Source: CAVORB01 sp963736235 (lineage in GTDB: Bacteria; Pseudomonadota; Gammaproteobacteria; Chromatiales; Chromatiaceae). From it: a stretch of 64,000 nt of DNA. The notes beneath the pieces were generated by a model, which was given only the letters and a program-made list of their open reading frames with translations, did no database searches and had not been told where the DNA came from. This document shows, in pieces, positions 1 to 7,410 of the stretch. Location of the stretch: assembly GCA_963736235.1 (NCBI GenBank), contig CAVTOR010000005.1, forward strand, positions 310,001-374,000, given 5' to 3'. Numbering within the stretch: the stretch's first letter is position 1; every line of letters starts with the position of its first letter. The translations under genes and the position numbers were made by a program.

Positions 1-795
1 CACTGCCAGAAAGGCACGCCTGAGTTCCTTCAGCGCGTGCTGGGACGTGCGCGCCAATTGACCGATGCGCCATTGCTGTTGCGTCTGGACAGCGGCAACG
101 ACGCCATCGAGAACATCGCCGTGGTCGAGGCCCACAACGAGCAGGATGAGCAGGCCGCTCCGGTCCACTACCTGATCAAGTGGAATCCGCGCAAGGAAAG
201 CCCCGAGCGGTGGCTCGCCTATGCCGAGGAGCACGGCGAGTGGAGCGAACCGCGCCCGGGCAAGCGCGTCGCCCTGTTCGATGTGCGCGAGACGCGCACC
301 TACGATGGCTACGAGTACCCGTTGCGGCGCGTCATGCGCGTGATCGAACGCACCATCGATAAGCGCGGTCAGCAGTTGCTGGTCCCCGAGATCGAGATCG
401 AAGGCTGGTGGACGAGCCTGGAGTTCGACGAGGAGACGATCATCGCCCTCTATGCCGACCATGGCACCTCCGAGCAGTACCACAGCGAATTCAAGACCGA
501 CCTGGACATCGAGCGTCTGCCCTCGGGCAAGTTCGCCACCAACGCCCTGATCCTCGCCTGCGCCCAGCTCGCCTACAACATCCTGCGCTGGATCGGGCAG
601 AACGGCCTGCTCGGTCCCGATGCCCCGCCGCGTCACCGCGCCAAGCGCTTGTCGCTCCGCACCGTGATGCAGGAGCTGATGTACCTGGCCGCGCGGCTGA
701 TCCATACCGGACGGCGAATGAAGCTCGCCTTCGGCTTCGGCTGCCCGGTGGTGCCGATCTTTCGACGCCTCTACTGGCAACTGGCATGCACATGA
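1..795 (+). CDS. IS1380-family transposase, C-terminal part (runs in from the left edge)
   Basis: The frame is open from base 1 to the stop at 793-795, so the true start lies outside the window. The visible part carries the second half of a DDE transposase: the LRLDSGNDA stretch with one catalytic Asp, a YLIKWN strand, and the block SEQYHSEFKTDLD with the likely catalytic Glu, followed by the conserved ERLPSGKFATNAL segment. These are characteristic of IS1380-type (DDE group 1) transposases. The C-terminus looks complete. The fragment of a restriction-endonuclease-like gene begins about 140 bases downstream, so the IS end probably lies between 796 and 935. I could not define its terminal inverted repeat because the left end is absent. 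Confidence 0.85.
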   Translation, partial: HCQKGTPEFLQRVLGRARQLTDAPLLLRLDSGNDAIENIAVVEAHNEQDEQAAPVHYLIKWNPRKESPERWLAYAEEHGEWSEPRPGKRVALFDVRETRTYDGYEYPLRRVMRVIERTIDKRGQQLLVPEIEIEGWWTSLEFDEETIIALYADHGTSEQYHSEFKTDLDIERLPSGKFATNALILACAQLAYNILRWIGQNGLLGPDAPPRHRAKRLSLRTVMQELMYLAARLIHTGRRMKLAFGFGCPVVPIFRRLYWQLACT

Positions 796-935
796 TTCCG
801 GTCCTCGCGGGTTCATCAACGTTCGCGCATCGCCGCGGCAGTATCCTCGTGTCTGTTGCCCACAGTCCGGCGCATCACGAGCGTTTCGCGCGCCAATTCG
901 CCGCCATTCGGGTTCACTCCGCGTCGCAGAAATGA

Positions 936-1355
936 AATCCGGCATCGTTACTTGCCAAAACCGAGTCGCTGCGCTATTCACGTCACGGATTCAGGGGACT
1001 CCTGGTTCTCGTTGACCTGATATTCGCTAGACTTGGTTGGCAAAGACTATCTGAGCTGGGAAAGACTCAGAGAAGCATCGATCTCGACGTATTCTCGCCT
1101 ATCACGCATGATCGCGCCTTTGTGCAGGTGAAATCGAATACTAGTCCGCGTGAAGTGCGCGACTATTGGGAGATTTTCACGGGGCTGCCAGAGGGTCAGT
1201 ATCAAGCGATGTATTTGGTAGTGCATTCTTATCGCGGCGGTGTAGACGACTTCGAAATACACGATCATAGGTTTCATTTCTGGGATGCATCTCGGGTCGC
1301 TCAGTTGATCATAAATGCGGGATTGATCGACTGGTTAGTGGAAAAGCGTTCATAG
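936..1355 (+). pseudogene. Fragment of a restriction-endonuclease-like protein, 5' end lost
   Basis: An open frame without a convincing start codon runs from just after a stop at 933-935 to the TAG at 1353-1355. The middle reads IDLDVFSPITHDRAFVQVKS, which has the spacing of a PD-(D/E)xK nuclease core: an acidic residue on one strand, then Q-V-K on the next. The C-terminal part is a well-behaved alpha/beta sequence (YWEIFTGLPEGQYQAMYLVV, then HFWDASRVAQLI). The only start-type codons are internal (GTG at 1122). Its 5' neighbour is the end of an IS1380 element, so truncation by that insertion is the simplest explanation. The nuclease assignment is an inference from this short motif; I do not recognise the exact family. 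Confidence 0.45.
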
Positions 1356-1367
1356 CGAGATAGCGTG

Positions 1368-1485
1368 GTAGGGCGCAATAGCAAAGTGTATTGCGCCGTA
1401 TGTATCCCCTCCATTCGGCGCAATACGGGCGCGGGTACAAGCGACTCTCACCGCGGGCCTGTCGGCGCGCCCTATTGCGCCCTAC
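1368..1485. repeat. 118-bp element with 14-bp terminal inverted repeats (copy 1)
   Basis: The element starts GTAGGGCGCAATAG and ends with its exact reverse complement CTATTGCGCCCTAC. Inside the left end, GCGCAATA and TATTGCGC form a second short hairpin around GCAAAGTG. A second copy at 3511-3629 shares most of its sequence, including the internal CGTATGTATCCC stretch. No coding capacity is evident. It resembles REP/MITE-type non-autonomous repeats. Confidence 0.75.
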
Positions 1486-1890
1486 TGGAGCTACGGCCTG
1501 GCCGCGAATTTTCGACAGGCTGCTAGACTTAAATCCGGCGAATGCAATGCCCGGCGGTCTGCTCAGGCCGGCGTAAGGGGCGGTGCCGCGAATGAGCATC
1601 CCGTATCCTGCGGTTCCGCATTCTCGGAAACCGTCCCCGTTACTCAGTCTCTGCTATTGGGAGGCAAGGCAATGAAACGCAAGGGCGAGATTTTCATCGC
1701 CGCCCTGCTGGCTTGTGCGACGGCAATGGCGCAGACAGGAAATCCCTACAACGGCAACTGGACGGCAACCTGGGTGGGCACGAAGGGCGTGCTGCATCAT
1801 GCGAATCAGGCGGACGTCGTCATCGCCGATAACAGCGGCAGCTTCGATAATCGGTCCAGCTCGACCCGCAACCCGTGCGTGGGGCGAAAG

Positions 1891-3320
1891 CAATGCCGTC
1901 AACTTAAGCCGTGCGCTTGTAAGCCGGATGGAATCCAGGCTTGAGCTTTCCGGGCTTGTTGCGGGGAAAGCTGCGATCGGGTCTGACGGCGTCGACAGCG
2001 CTCGATAGCTGCTGGATCAACGTCTCCACGAGGCGTTGTCGATCAATGGGGGTGGCAAAAAGGAGCCGCACGAGATTGTTCTTCATCGCCGACAGCGTGC
2101 TGCAACCGCGCACCTGGTAGCTCAACTTTCGATGCGCGAAGCGCCGCGTGGCCATGAGTTGAGCGACGTTGCGCACCATCGCCGCCAGATTCATCGCCAG
2201 AATCTTGGCGTGCATGTCCTGGCGCACGGCGAGCACGGAGTATCCGGAGAGATTCTCGATCTCGGCCCAGCGTTTCTGACGCTTGTAGCTCTCCTCCACG
2301 CCCCAGCGGCGATGGTAGAGCTGAGCGAACAGGCGTGCGGGCAGGCGCTGTTCGTCCAAGACGGAGGTGGCCAACACCTCGGTTTCGCCGCCTTTGAGCC
2401 GCACGCGCACCAACCGGATGCCGATCGGCTCGGCGGCCAGCCCCTGATCGCGGCAGGCGCGGCGCTGCTCGGCGGAGGGCGTCAGCGTGACGACCCGGGA
2501 GACCTCGCCGCTTTCCCAGAACGCATTGGCGGGCGCGAAGCTGCTGCGCGAGAGGCGCATACAGAAATCGATTCCCTGGGCCAGATGCAGGGCGAAGAAC
2601 CAGAAAGCCGGATAGCCGCGATCATAGATCAGCAGATCGCCGCACCGTGCAGCCGCCAGATGCGCGATGGCCAGCTCATGCTCTCCCACGCAGGTTGCGG
2701 CCAACTGGGTATCGACCACCAAGTCATGAGCGATATCGTAAAGGATCGAGCCACGCGCCAGCGTCGGCCCGCTCGGTTGCTCCCCGAAGGCACGCGCCAA
2801 CGCCTCCCCGCGCGGCAGGCGAAAGGTCGTCCCGTCAACGGCCAGCAGGCGAAATCCCTGCCACAACGGCGTCGACCAACCGGCGCGAAACGTCTCGATT
2901 ACCAGCTGATTCAAGTGGCTGAACACCTTCTCCGAGAGCCCCTTGCGAGCCTTGCTGAAGGCCGCCCGGCTCGGAAGCGCTGTCGCCACCGGCTGATCTT
3001 CAAGTGTCGCAAAGAAACCGGCCAACTCCTGCTCCGTACTGCCCTTGCGCAGATTGAGCATGAACGCCACCAGCCGGTGGAATGGAAGATCGCGTTGCCG
3101 CGTGAATGCGCTGACCCGCAGACGGAAACGCGCGATGAAACCGGGATTGCTCAAAGAATCCTTGATGCAGGCATAAACAGATTCAAATGACCGAGCCTTT
3201 CTCCGCCTCGCAGACTGTGAGATTGGTGGTTTCGTGCTTCTTCACACTTGTATCTCCTGGTGAAAATGGGAGCTGATATTTTAACGATTTCAGTATTTTG
3301 ATGCTAAGTTGACGGCATTG
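1891..3320 (-). mobile_element. Complete IS4-family insertion sequence, 1430 bp
   Basis: The left end reads CAATGCCGTCAACTTAAGC and the right end GCTAAGTTGACGGCATTG, an imperfect inverted repeat of 18-19 bases. Both sides are flanked by the same 10 bases, GGGGCGAAAG (1881-1890 and 3321-3330), a direct target duplication of the length usual for IS4 elements. The single transposase gene fills most of the element on the minus strand, and its stop codon overlaps the left repeat. The right 165 bases carry its promoter region. Confidence 0.93.
1904..3154 (-). CDS. IS4-family DDE transposase
   Basis: This full-length protein of 416 residues catalyses cut-and-paste movement of the surrounding IS. 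The catalytic triad is visible: LLAVDGTTFRLP (first Asp), LLIYDRGYPAFW (second Asp), and the diagnostic IS4 signature Y-x2-R-x3-E-x6-K in YHRRWGVEESYKRQK (catalytic Glu). The N-terminal region (FHRLVAFMLNLRKGSTEQEL) matches the usual IS4 N-domain. There is no frameshift or internal stop, so the element is probably still active. The stop codon lies in the left terminal repeat. Confidence 0.93.
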   Translation of the reverse strand: MSNPGFIARFRLRVSAFTRQRDLPFHRLVAFMLNLRKGSTEQELAGFFATLEDQPVATALPSRAAFSKARKGLSEKVFSHLNQLVIETFRAGWSTPLWQGFRLLAVDGTTFRLPRGEALARAFGEQPSGPTLARGSILYDIAHDLVVDTQLAATCVGEHELAIAHLAAARCGDLLIYDRGYPAFWFFALHLAQGIDFCMRLSRSSFAPANAFWESGEVSRVVTLTPSAEQRRACRDQGLAAEPIGIRLVRVRLKGGETEVLATSVLDEQRLPARLFAQLYHRRWGVEESYKRQKRWAEIENLSGYSVLAVRQDMHAKILAMNLAAMVRNVAQLMATRRFAHRKLSYQVRGCSTLSAMKNNLVRLLFATPIDRQRLVETLIQQLSSAVDAVRPDRSFPRNKPGKLKPGFHPAYKRTA

Positions 3321-3510
3321 GGGGCGAAAGGCCCCCATCGTCGTCAAGACTGCGACAGCGGACGAGCTGATCTTCGTGGTCCGGTTTTCGACAGTCCTAC
3401 AGGGATGCCGCGACAGCGAAGTTAGGCTCAAGCGTATGGACGACAAGACCTTGAAGGGAATCCGGGACAAGGACAAGGAGATCACGCTGGTCAGGAAATA
3501 GCTGGTCCTC

Positions 3511-3629
3511 AGCGCGGCGCAATAGCAAGGCGTACTGCGCCGTATGTATCCCTTCCATTCGGCGCAATCCGGGCGCGGGGACAACCAAGTCTCACCGCCG
3601 GTCCATGGGCGCGCCCTATTGCGCCCTAC
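3511..3629. repeat. 118-bp inverted-repeat element (copy 2)
   Basis: It carries the same internal sequence as the element at 1368-1485 (GCGCCGTATGTATCCC, then CATTCGGCGCAAT) and the same right end CTATTGCGCCCTAC. The left end is degenerate: GCGCGGCGCAATAG instead of GTAGGGCGCAATAG. It sits just after the stop of the IS-interrupted exported gene, so the two copies bracket that gene. Confidence 0.7.
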
Positions 3630-3655
3630 CTGGCCTACGGTCTGCCGCCGCGGGA

Positions 3656-4717
3656 TCAGAGCGTCACCGTCACCGACACCGGGTAGTGGTCCGACGCGGC
3701 GGGGAACGCGCGCCAGATGGCCCGGCCGTCGGGCAGGTTGCGATGGACCGCCGCGTCGCTTAGCCAGCCGGGAGCGGCATTGCGGGTGTAGAGGATGTGG
3801 TCGATCCAGACGTTGTGATAGGCCCCGTCGAAGATCGGGTCCTTGAAGCGGGTGGTGGCGAGGTCGCGGAAGTCCCGCTCCGCGCGGTCCTTCTCCGACA
3901 GGCTGTCGAACAGGGCGTTGGCTAGCGCGAGATCGGGCCGCCAGACGTCGCCCATCAGGGTCTCGATGCCGCTCGCGTCGAGCTTGGCCTCGCTGGTGTC
4001 GAAGCCGGGTCCGTCGTTGATGTCCCCGCACACGACCAGGGGCAGGTCGCGGGTCGCTGGGTCGCTCAGGTAAGGCTCCAGGAAGATGTCGCGAAACCGG
4101 CGGCATTGGGCTAGCAGCCGTCTTCGATTGGCGTCGGCCTGACGCCACCACTTGCTCCACTCCAGGGCGGTGAAGATGCCTTTGCTCTTGAGGTGCAGAC
4201 CGGCGACGCGGAAGCGTCGGCCGCCGGCTGTCCTCAACTCGACGTACAGGGGCCTGCGCTCGAACTTGTGCTTTTCCAACAGGCCGTCGTCGTCGCTATC
4301 GTAGTCGAACGGGTCGCTCGCCCGATTGATCGCGCCGCTCTCGTTGTCGAGCGCGTCGAGCTGCAGGATCGGGTCGTTCGACCAGAGCCCTGTGTCCATG
4401 CGCAGCGCGATGCCGACGCACTGCGACTGGCGCGGCGAGCGCTGCAGGGCGCAGATCCAGGCCCCCTGCAGGGGCGCGTTGTCGAAGAAGTGCTGCAGCT
4501 CCTCGATGCTGTTCGGTCCCTCGACGATGACCACCGCGTCGAGGGCAAGCAGGTCGATGACTCCTGCGATGTCGTCGATGCGCTGCCGCACCGTGTTGCC
4601 GCTACGCGGGCCGCGCACGGTTCGCCCATCGCTCTTGAATCCGACCTGCCCGCCGTCGGTCTCGAACAGGTCGTTCATCCACTCGATGTTCCAGGTGCCG
4701 AGTCGAATCGAGCTCAT
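3656..4717 (-). CDS. Endonuclease/exonuclease/phosphatase-family protein
   Basis: This predicted metal-dependent phosphodiesterase of 353 residues has the fold shared by DNase I, AP endonucleases and inositol phosphatases. The motifs occur in order: GTWNIEWM near the N-terminus, VVIVEGPNS supplying the metal-binding Glu, GLHLKSK, VVCGDINDGPG with the catalytic Asp/Asn pair, and ASDHYPVSVTV with the general-base Asp-His near the end. No signal peptide is visible. The Asp-rich insert DPFDYDSDDDGLLEKH near the middle is unusual. The substrate (DNA, RNA or lipid phosphate) cannot be read from sequence. The ATG at 4717 is preceded on the coding strand by GGGAGA. It stands alone, convergent with the neighbouring repeat. 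Confidence 0.85.
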   Translation of the reverse strand: MSSIRLGTWNIEWMNDLFETDGGQVGFKSDGRTVRGPRSGNTVRQRIDDIAGVIDLLALDAVVIVEGPNSIEELQHFFDNAPLQGAWICALQRSPRQSQCVGIALRMDTGLWSNDPILQLDALDNESGAINRASDPFDYDSDDDGLLEKHKFERRPLYVELRTAGGRRFRVAGLHLKSKGIFTALEWSKWWRQADANRRRLLAQCRRFRDIFLEPYLSDPATRDLPLVVCGDINDGPGFDTSEAKLDASGIETLMGDVWRPDLALANALFDSLSEKDRAERDFRDLATTRFKDPIFDGAYHNVWIDHILYTRNAAPGWLSDAAVHRNLPDGRAIWRAFPAASDHYPVSVTVTL

Positions 4718-4964
4718 GGCGGGTCTCCCTGCGCTGCCTGTGTCATACGACGAATCGTCTGCCGGGCCGCGGCCTCCCCGCGGGTTGCGTCAGCGGTGGA
4801 GCTCGACGGACCTTCTATCCTAGCCTAGCGGAAATTCCCGGGTGCGGTAGGGGTGCGCCTCCCTGGTCGGGCCGGCCGGGATGACTCTGCATCAGCCGAT
4901 CCGCCGGGACGGTTCCCGAGAGCGCCTGGGGCGTCATCCAGATACTCGATTTGGAGCATGGCCG

Positions 4965-5234
4965 ATGAAGCGAGCCCTCCTCTTGACCGCACTGCTGTTC
5001 GCCTTGGTGGCGGTGCTGTGGCAGCGATACCCGGACCTTCTGCGTCCGCTGGTCTCCGGGTCGCCGGCCGAGGATCTGCTGTCGCGGAGCAAGCCCGTCT
5101 ATCAGTGGCGCGACGCGAGCGGCGCGTGGCAGGTCACGGACCGGCCGCCGCCGGAGGGTACCCCTTTCGAGCTCAAGCGCTACGATCTCGATGCCAACAT
5201 CCTTCCCGCGCGTCCAGCGGGGGAGGGCGACTAA
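4965..5234 (+). CDS. DUF4124-type small membrane-anchored protein
   Basis: This 89-residue protein has a hydrophobic N-terminal helix (MKRALLLTALLFALVAVLW) serving as signal anchor, and one C-terminal DUF4124-like unit, VYQWRDASGAWQVTDRPPP. That unit matches the family's usual Y-x-W-x-D-x-x-G-x-x-x-x-T-D-x-P-P pattern. The family's function is unknown; members are envelope proteins. I chose ATG 4965 over the in-frame ATG 4881 because the hydrophobic helix begins there. A glycosyltransferase remnant starts 10 bases downstream. Confidence 0.75.
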   Translation: MKRALLLTALLFALVAVLWQRYPDLLRPLVSGSPAEDLLSRSKPVYQWRDASGAWQVTDRPPPEGTPFELKRYDLDANILPARPAGEGD

Positions 5235-5244
5235 GCGGCAAGCC

Positions 5245-5529
5245 GTGATCTCGGTCATCATTCCGGTCTACAACGAGGCGAAGGTCCTCCGGCGGATACT
5301 GGAGCATCTGTTTCTGCAGGAAGGCGAGTACGAGGTCCTCGCGGTGGACGGCGGGAGCGCCGATGCGACGGTGGATTGGCTGCTGTTCCTGCACGCCGAC
5401 ACCTCGCTGCCTGCGGGTGCGCTGGCACGGCTCAACGCCTGGGAGGCGAATACGGATATCCAGGCCGGCGTGGTCCGGCACCGGTTCTCGGGTGACCGCT
5501 GGAGCCCGCGGTTCGTCCTTTGGCTGCCA
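5245..5529 (+). pseudogene. Remnant of a family 2 glycosyltransferase (TIGR04283-like)
   Basis: From the GTG at 5245 the frame reads ISVIIPVYNEAKVL, the standard nucleotide-sugar-binding start of GT2 enzymes, then YEVLAVDGGSADAT. It jumps directly to WLLFLHADTSLPAGAL. In intact members about 35 residues, including a GRARQMNAG-type helix, separate these two motifs, so an internal in-frame deletion has removed them. Similarity ends after SPRFVLWL near 5529, so the C-terminal half is also missing. The frame stays open by chance to 5700, antisense to the next gene. The product cannot be functional. Confidence 0.7.
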
Positions 5530-5537
5530 ATCTCCGT

Positions 5538-6509
5538 TCAGGGCTCGCCGGGATTCGCGCCAGTGAGGGAGGGGACCAGGCCCCGGCGGGAGGGGAATAC
5601 TTCCAGGAGGGTCGCCGCCAGCCGGTTCCAGGCCGAGACCGTCGCCGCCCTCGCCGTGGCCGACGAGAATGCTGTCGCGAGCCGTGCCGTGCGGGTGTAG
5701 ACGAGGGCTCGCAGCTCGGGTCCCGAGGCGGGCGGAAAGGCGTCGATCATGTCCCTGACCTTCTCCTCCGAATCGTCGAGAAAGACGATCGCTCGGAAGT
5801 CGTGTCCGGTTCGGGCCAGCAGGTTCCGCAGCATGGCGCCCTTGTGCTGCCCCGCCGTAAGGTAGATCCCGTTGCGGTAGCTGACCGGCCGCGGGCTGCC
5901 GAGCCCGAAGCGGGCGGCCGCCTCGGCCGTCAGGCCGCTCGCGGCGAGGTTGCCCCGCTGGTACGGGAGGTAGGGGTCGTTGGCGACGAAGCCGGGCCGC
6001 GGCGCAATGGCATTGCGCCCCAGGTCGTAGCCGTTGCGCAGCAACTCCCGGCGGGTGGCATCGCGCAGGTCGTGACCGCGGGAGGTCAGGGCGATGAGTC
6101 GTACGCCGCGGTTCTGAAGATCCTCGACCATGGCCGGCAGATCCGGTTGCGTCGGGTGCATCCGGCTCAGGGTGTAGAACAGATCCTGGGCGGCGAGCAG
6201 TCCGCCGAAGTCCCTGGCGGCCAGGGCGTGACTGGCCGGGTCCCGGTGCAGCAGTTCCCGTTGCCAGGCGAACCACGCCTTGCTGCCGAGGTCCTGGTCC
6301 ATCGTCAGCAGCGTGTCGTCGATGTCGACGACCACGAGCACGTCGTCCGCACCCTCGCGGTCCGCGAGCGCGAGAGCCTCCGCGTGGGCGACGCGCGCGT
6401 CGTCCGTGCAGCGCAGATCGACAGGACAGTGCGGTCTGGCCTGGAGCGCCGCCAGTGGCGACAGCACGACGACAAGCAGGATCAGTAATGCGTATCCGTG
6501 GTTTCGCAC
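5538..6509 (-). CDS. Exported DUF2608-like HAD-fold phosphatase
   Basis: The protein has about 323 residues. The sequence after the GTG at 6509 forms a signal peptide (HGYALLILLVVVLSPLAALQ A). HAD motif I is VVVDIDDTLLTMDQ, whose two Asp residues are nucleophile and acid/base. Motif II is probably LIALTSRG, and motif III/IV lies around IVFLDDSEEKVRDM. The combination of DIDDTLL, an AWFAWQ segment and LTSRGHDLRDAT fits DUF2608 proteins, which are exported HAD-like proteins of unknown substrate. The frame could start at ATG 6560, but the GTG start gives a much better signal peptide. It is divergent from the methyltransferase downstream. Confidence 0.75.
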   Translation of the reverse strand: MRNHGYALLILLVVVLSPLAALQARPHCPVDLRCTDDARVAHAEALALADREGADDVLVVVDIDDTLLTMDQDLGSKAWFAWQRELLHRDPASHALAARDFGGLLAAQDLFYTLSRMHPTQPDLPAMVEDLQNRGVRLIALTSRGHDLRDATRRELLRNGYDLGRNAIAPRPGFVANDPYLPYQRGNLAASGLTAEAAARFGLGSPRPVSYRNGIYLTAGQHKGAMLRNLLARTGHDFRAIVFLDDSEEKVRDMIDAFPPASGPELRALVYTRTARLATAFSSATARAATVSAWNRLAATLLEVFPSRRGLVPSLTGANPGEP

Positions 6510-6582
6510 GGCGGGGTCCCTCGCAATTCGAGCCTGAATCGACCATTCTAAAGTACGCACATCACGACCGAGTCATGCCGCC

Positions 6583-7227
6583 ATGCCCGCCGATGCCATT
6601 GCGCCGCGCCTGCAAAGCTACCTGGACGGGCTCGTCCCGGAGCGAGACCCGGAGCTCCTGGCGATGGAAGAGCATGCCCGCGAGCATGGCTTCCCCATCA
6701 TCGGGCCAGCCTGCGGACACCTGTGCTACCAGGTCGCGCGCATGACCGGCGCGCGGCAGGTGTTCGAGCTCGGCTCCGGCTACGGCTATTCCACCGCCTG
6801 GTTCGCCCGTGCGGTGCGGGAAAACGGGGGCGGCGAGGTGCACCACACGGTTTGGGACCAGGGACTCTCCGACCAGGCGCGAGGACACCTCCAGGCGCTG
6901 GGGCTGGCGGACCTGGTGCGCTTTCACGTCCGCGAGGCGGTCGAGACCCTGCGGGAGCGCGAGGAGCGATTCGACCTGATCTTCAGCGACATCGACAAGG
7001 AGGGCTACCCGGCGTCGCTGGCGGTGATTGAGGAGAGGTTGCGTCCGGGCGGGACCCTGATCGTCGACAACCTGTTGTGGGGCAACCGCGTCCTGGATCC
7101 CGGCGAGCGGGAGGCCGCGACCGAGGGCGTGCGCGAGCTCACCCGGCTGGTCAGCGGCAGCAGGCGCTGGATCAGCTCCATTGTGCCGATCCGGGACGGC
7201 CTGCTGCTGGCCTTCAGGGTCGGCTGA
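6583..7227 (+). CDS. SAM-dependent O-methyltransferase (class I, family 3)
   Basis: The 214-residue protein has a Rossmann methyltransferase core. Motif I is VFELGSGYGYSTAWFARAV (SAM binding), motif IV/V is FDLIFSDIDKEGYP with the metal-binding Asp, and LIVDNLLWGNRVLD follows, typical of caffeoyl-CoA/catechol-type O-methyltransferases. The N-terminus (LLAMEEHAREHGFPIIGP) is the substrate-lid helix of this family. The acceptor is unknown. It is separated by 183 bases from the NtrC-type regulator that follows. Confidence 0.85.
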   Translation: MPADAIAPRLQSYLDGLVPERDPELLAMEEHAREHGFPIIGPACGHLCYQVARMTGARQVFELGSGYGYSTAWFARAVRENGGGEVHHTVWDQGLSDQARGHLQALGLADLVRFHVREAVETLREREERFDLIFSDIDKEGYPASLAVIEERLRPGGTLIVDNLLWGNRVLDPGEREAATEGVRELTRLVSGSRRWISSIVPIRDGLLLAFRVG

Positions 7228-7410
7228 GGTCGGCGTCGCGGAGTCATTTGACCCGGCGGCCGGTCTGGTGTAGACAAAAAGTCGCAAGGGCCGTCGTGCC
7301 CGAGGCGAGAAACGAAAGGCACTGGTGCGGGAGGCGCGGCATCGACCGCGGACTCCGGCCCCGAACGGGGCAGACGCCGGGCCGAGCCACTGAGGAATTG
7401 GAGGTGAGAC

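Larger units (their letters stand above)
1672..3501 (+). pseudogene. Small exported protein gene split by the IS4-family insertion
   Basis: The 5' part is 1672-1890 and the 3' part is 3331-3501; removing the IS and one copy of the 10-bp target duplication rejoins them in frame. The restored protein is about 129 residues. It starts MKRKGEIFIAALLACATAMA, a clear signal peptide ending in an A-x-A cleavage site. The mature part opens with QTGNPYNGNWTATW and ends in a charged stretch (DDKTLKGIRDKDKEITLVRK) before TAG at 3499-3501. GGGAGG at 1660-1665 is a good ribosome site. I do not recognise the family; the NGNWTATW opening is reminiscent of small lipocalin-like or lysozyme-inhibitor-like barrels, which is weak evidence. 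The perfect rejoining indicates a recent insertion. Confidence 0.85.

Noticed and set aside
2036..3190. A 384-codon plus-strand frame inside the IS element
   Set aside because: It is the antisense of the transposase, which has all catalytic motifs; no signal of coding on this strand.
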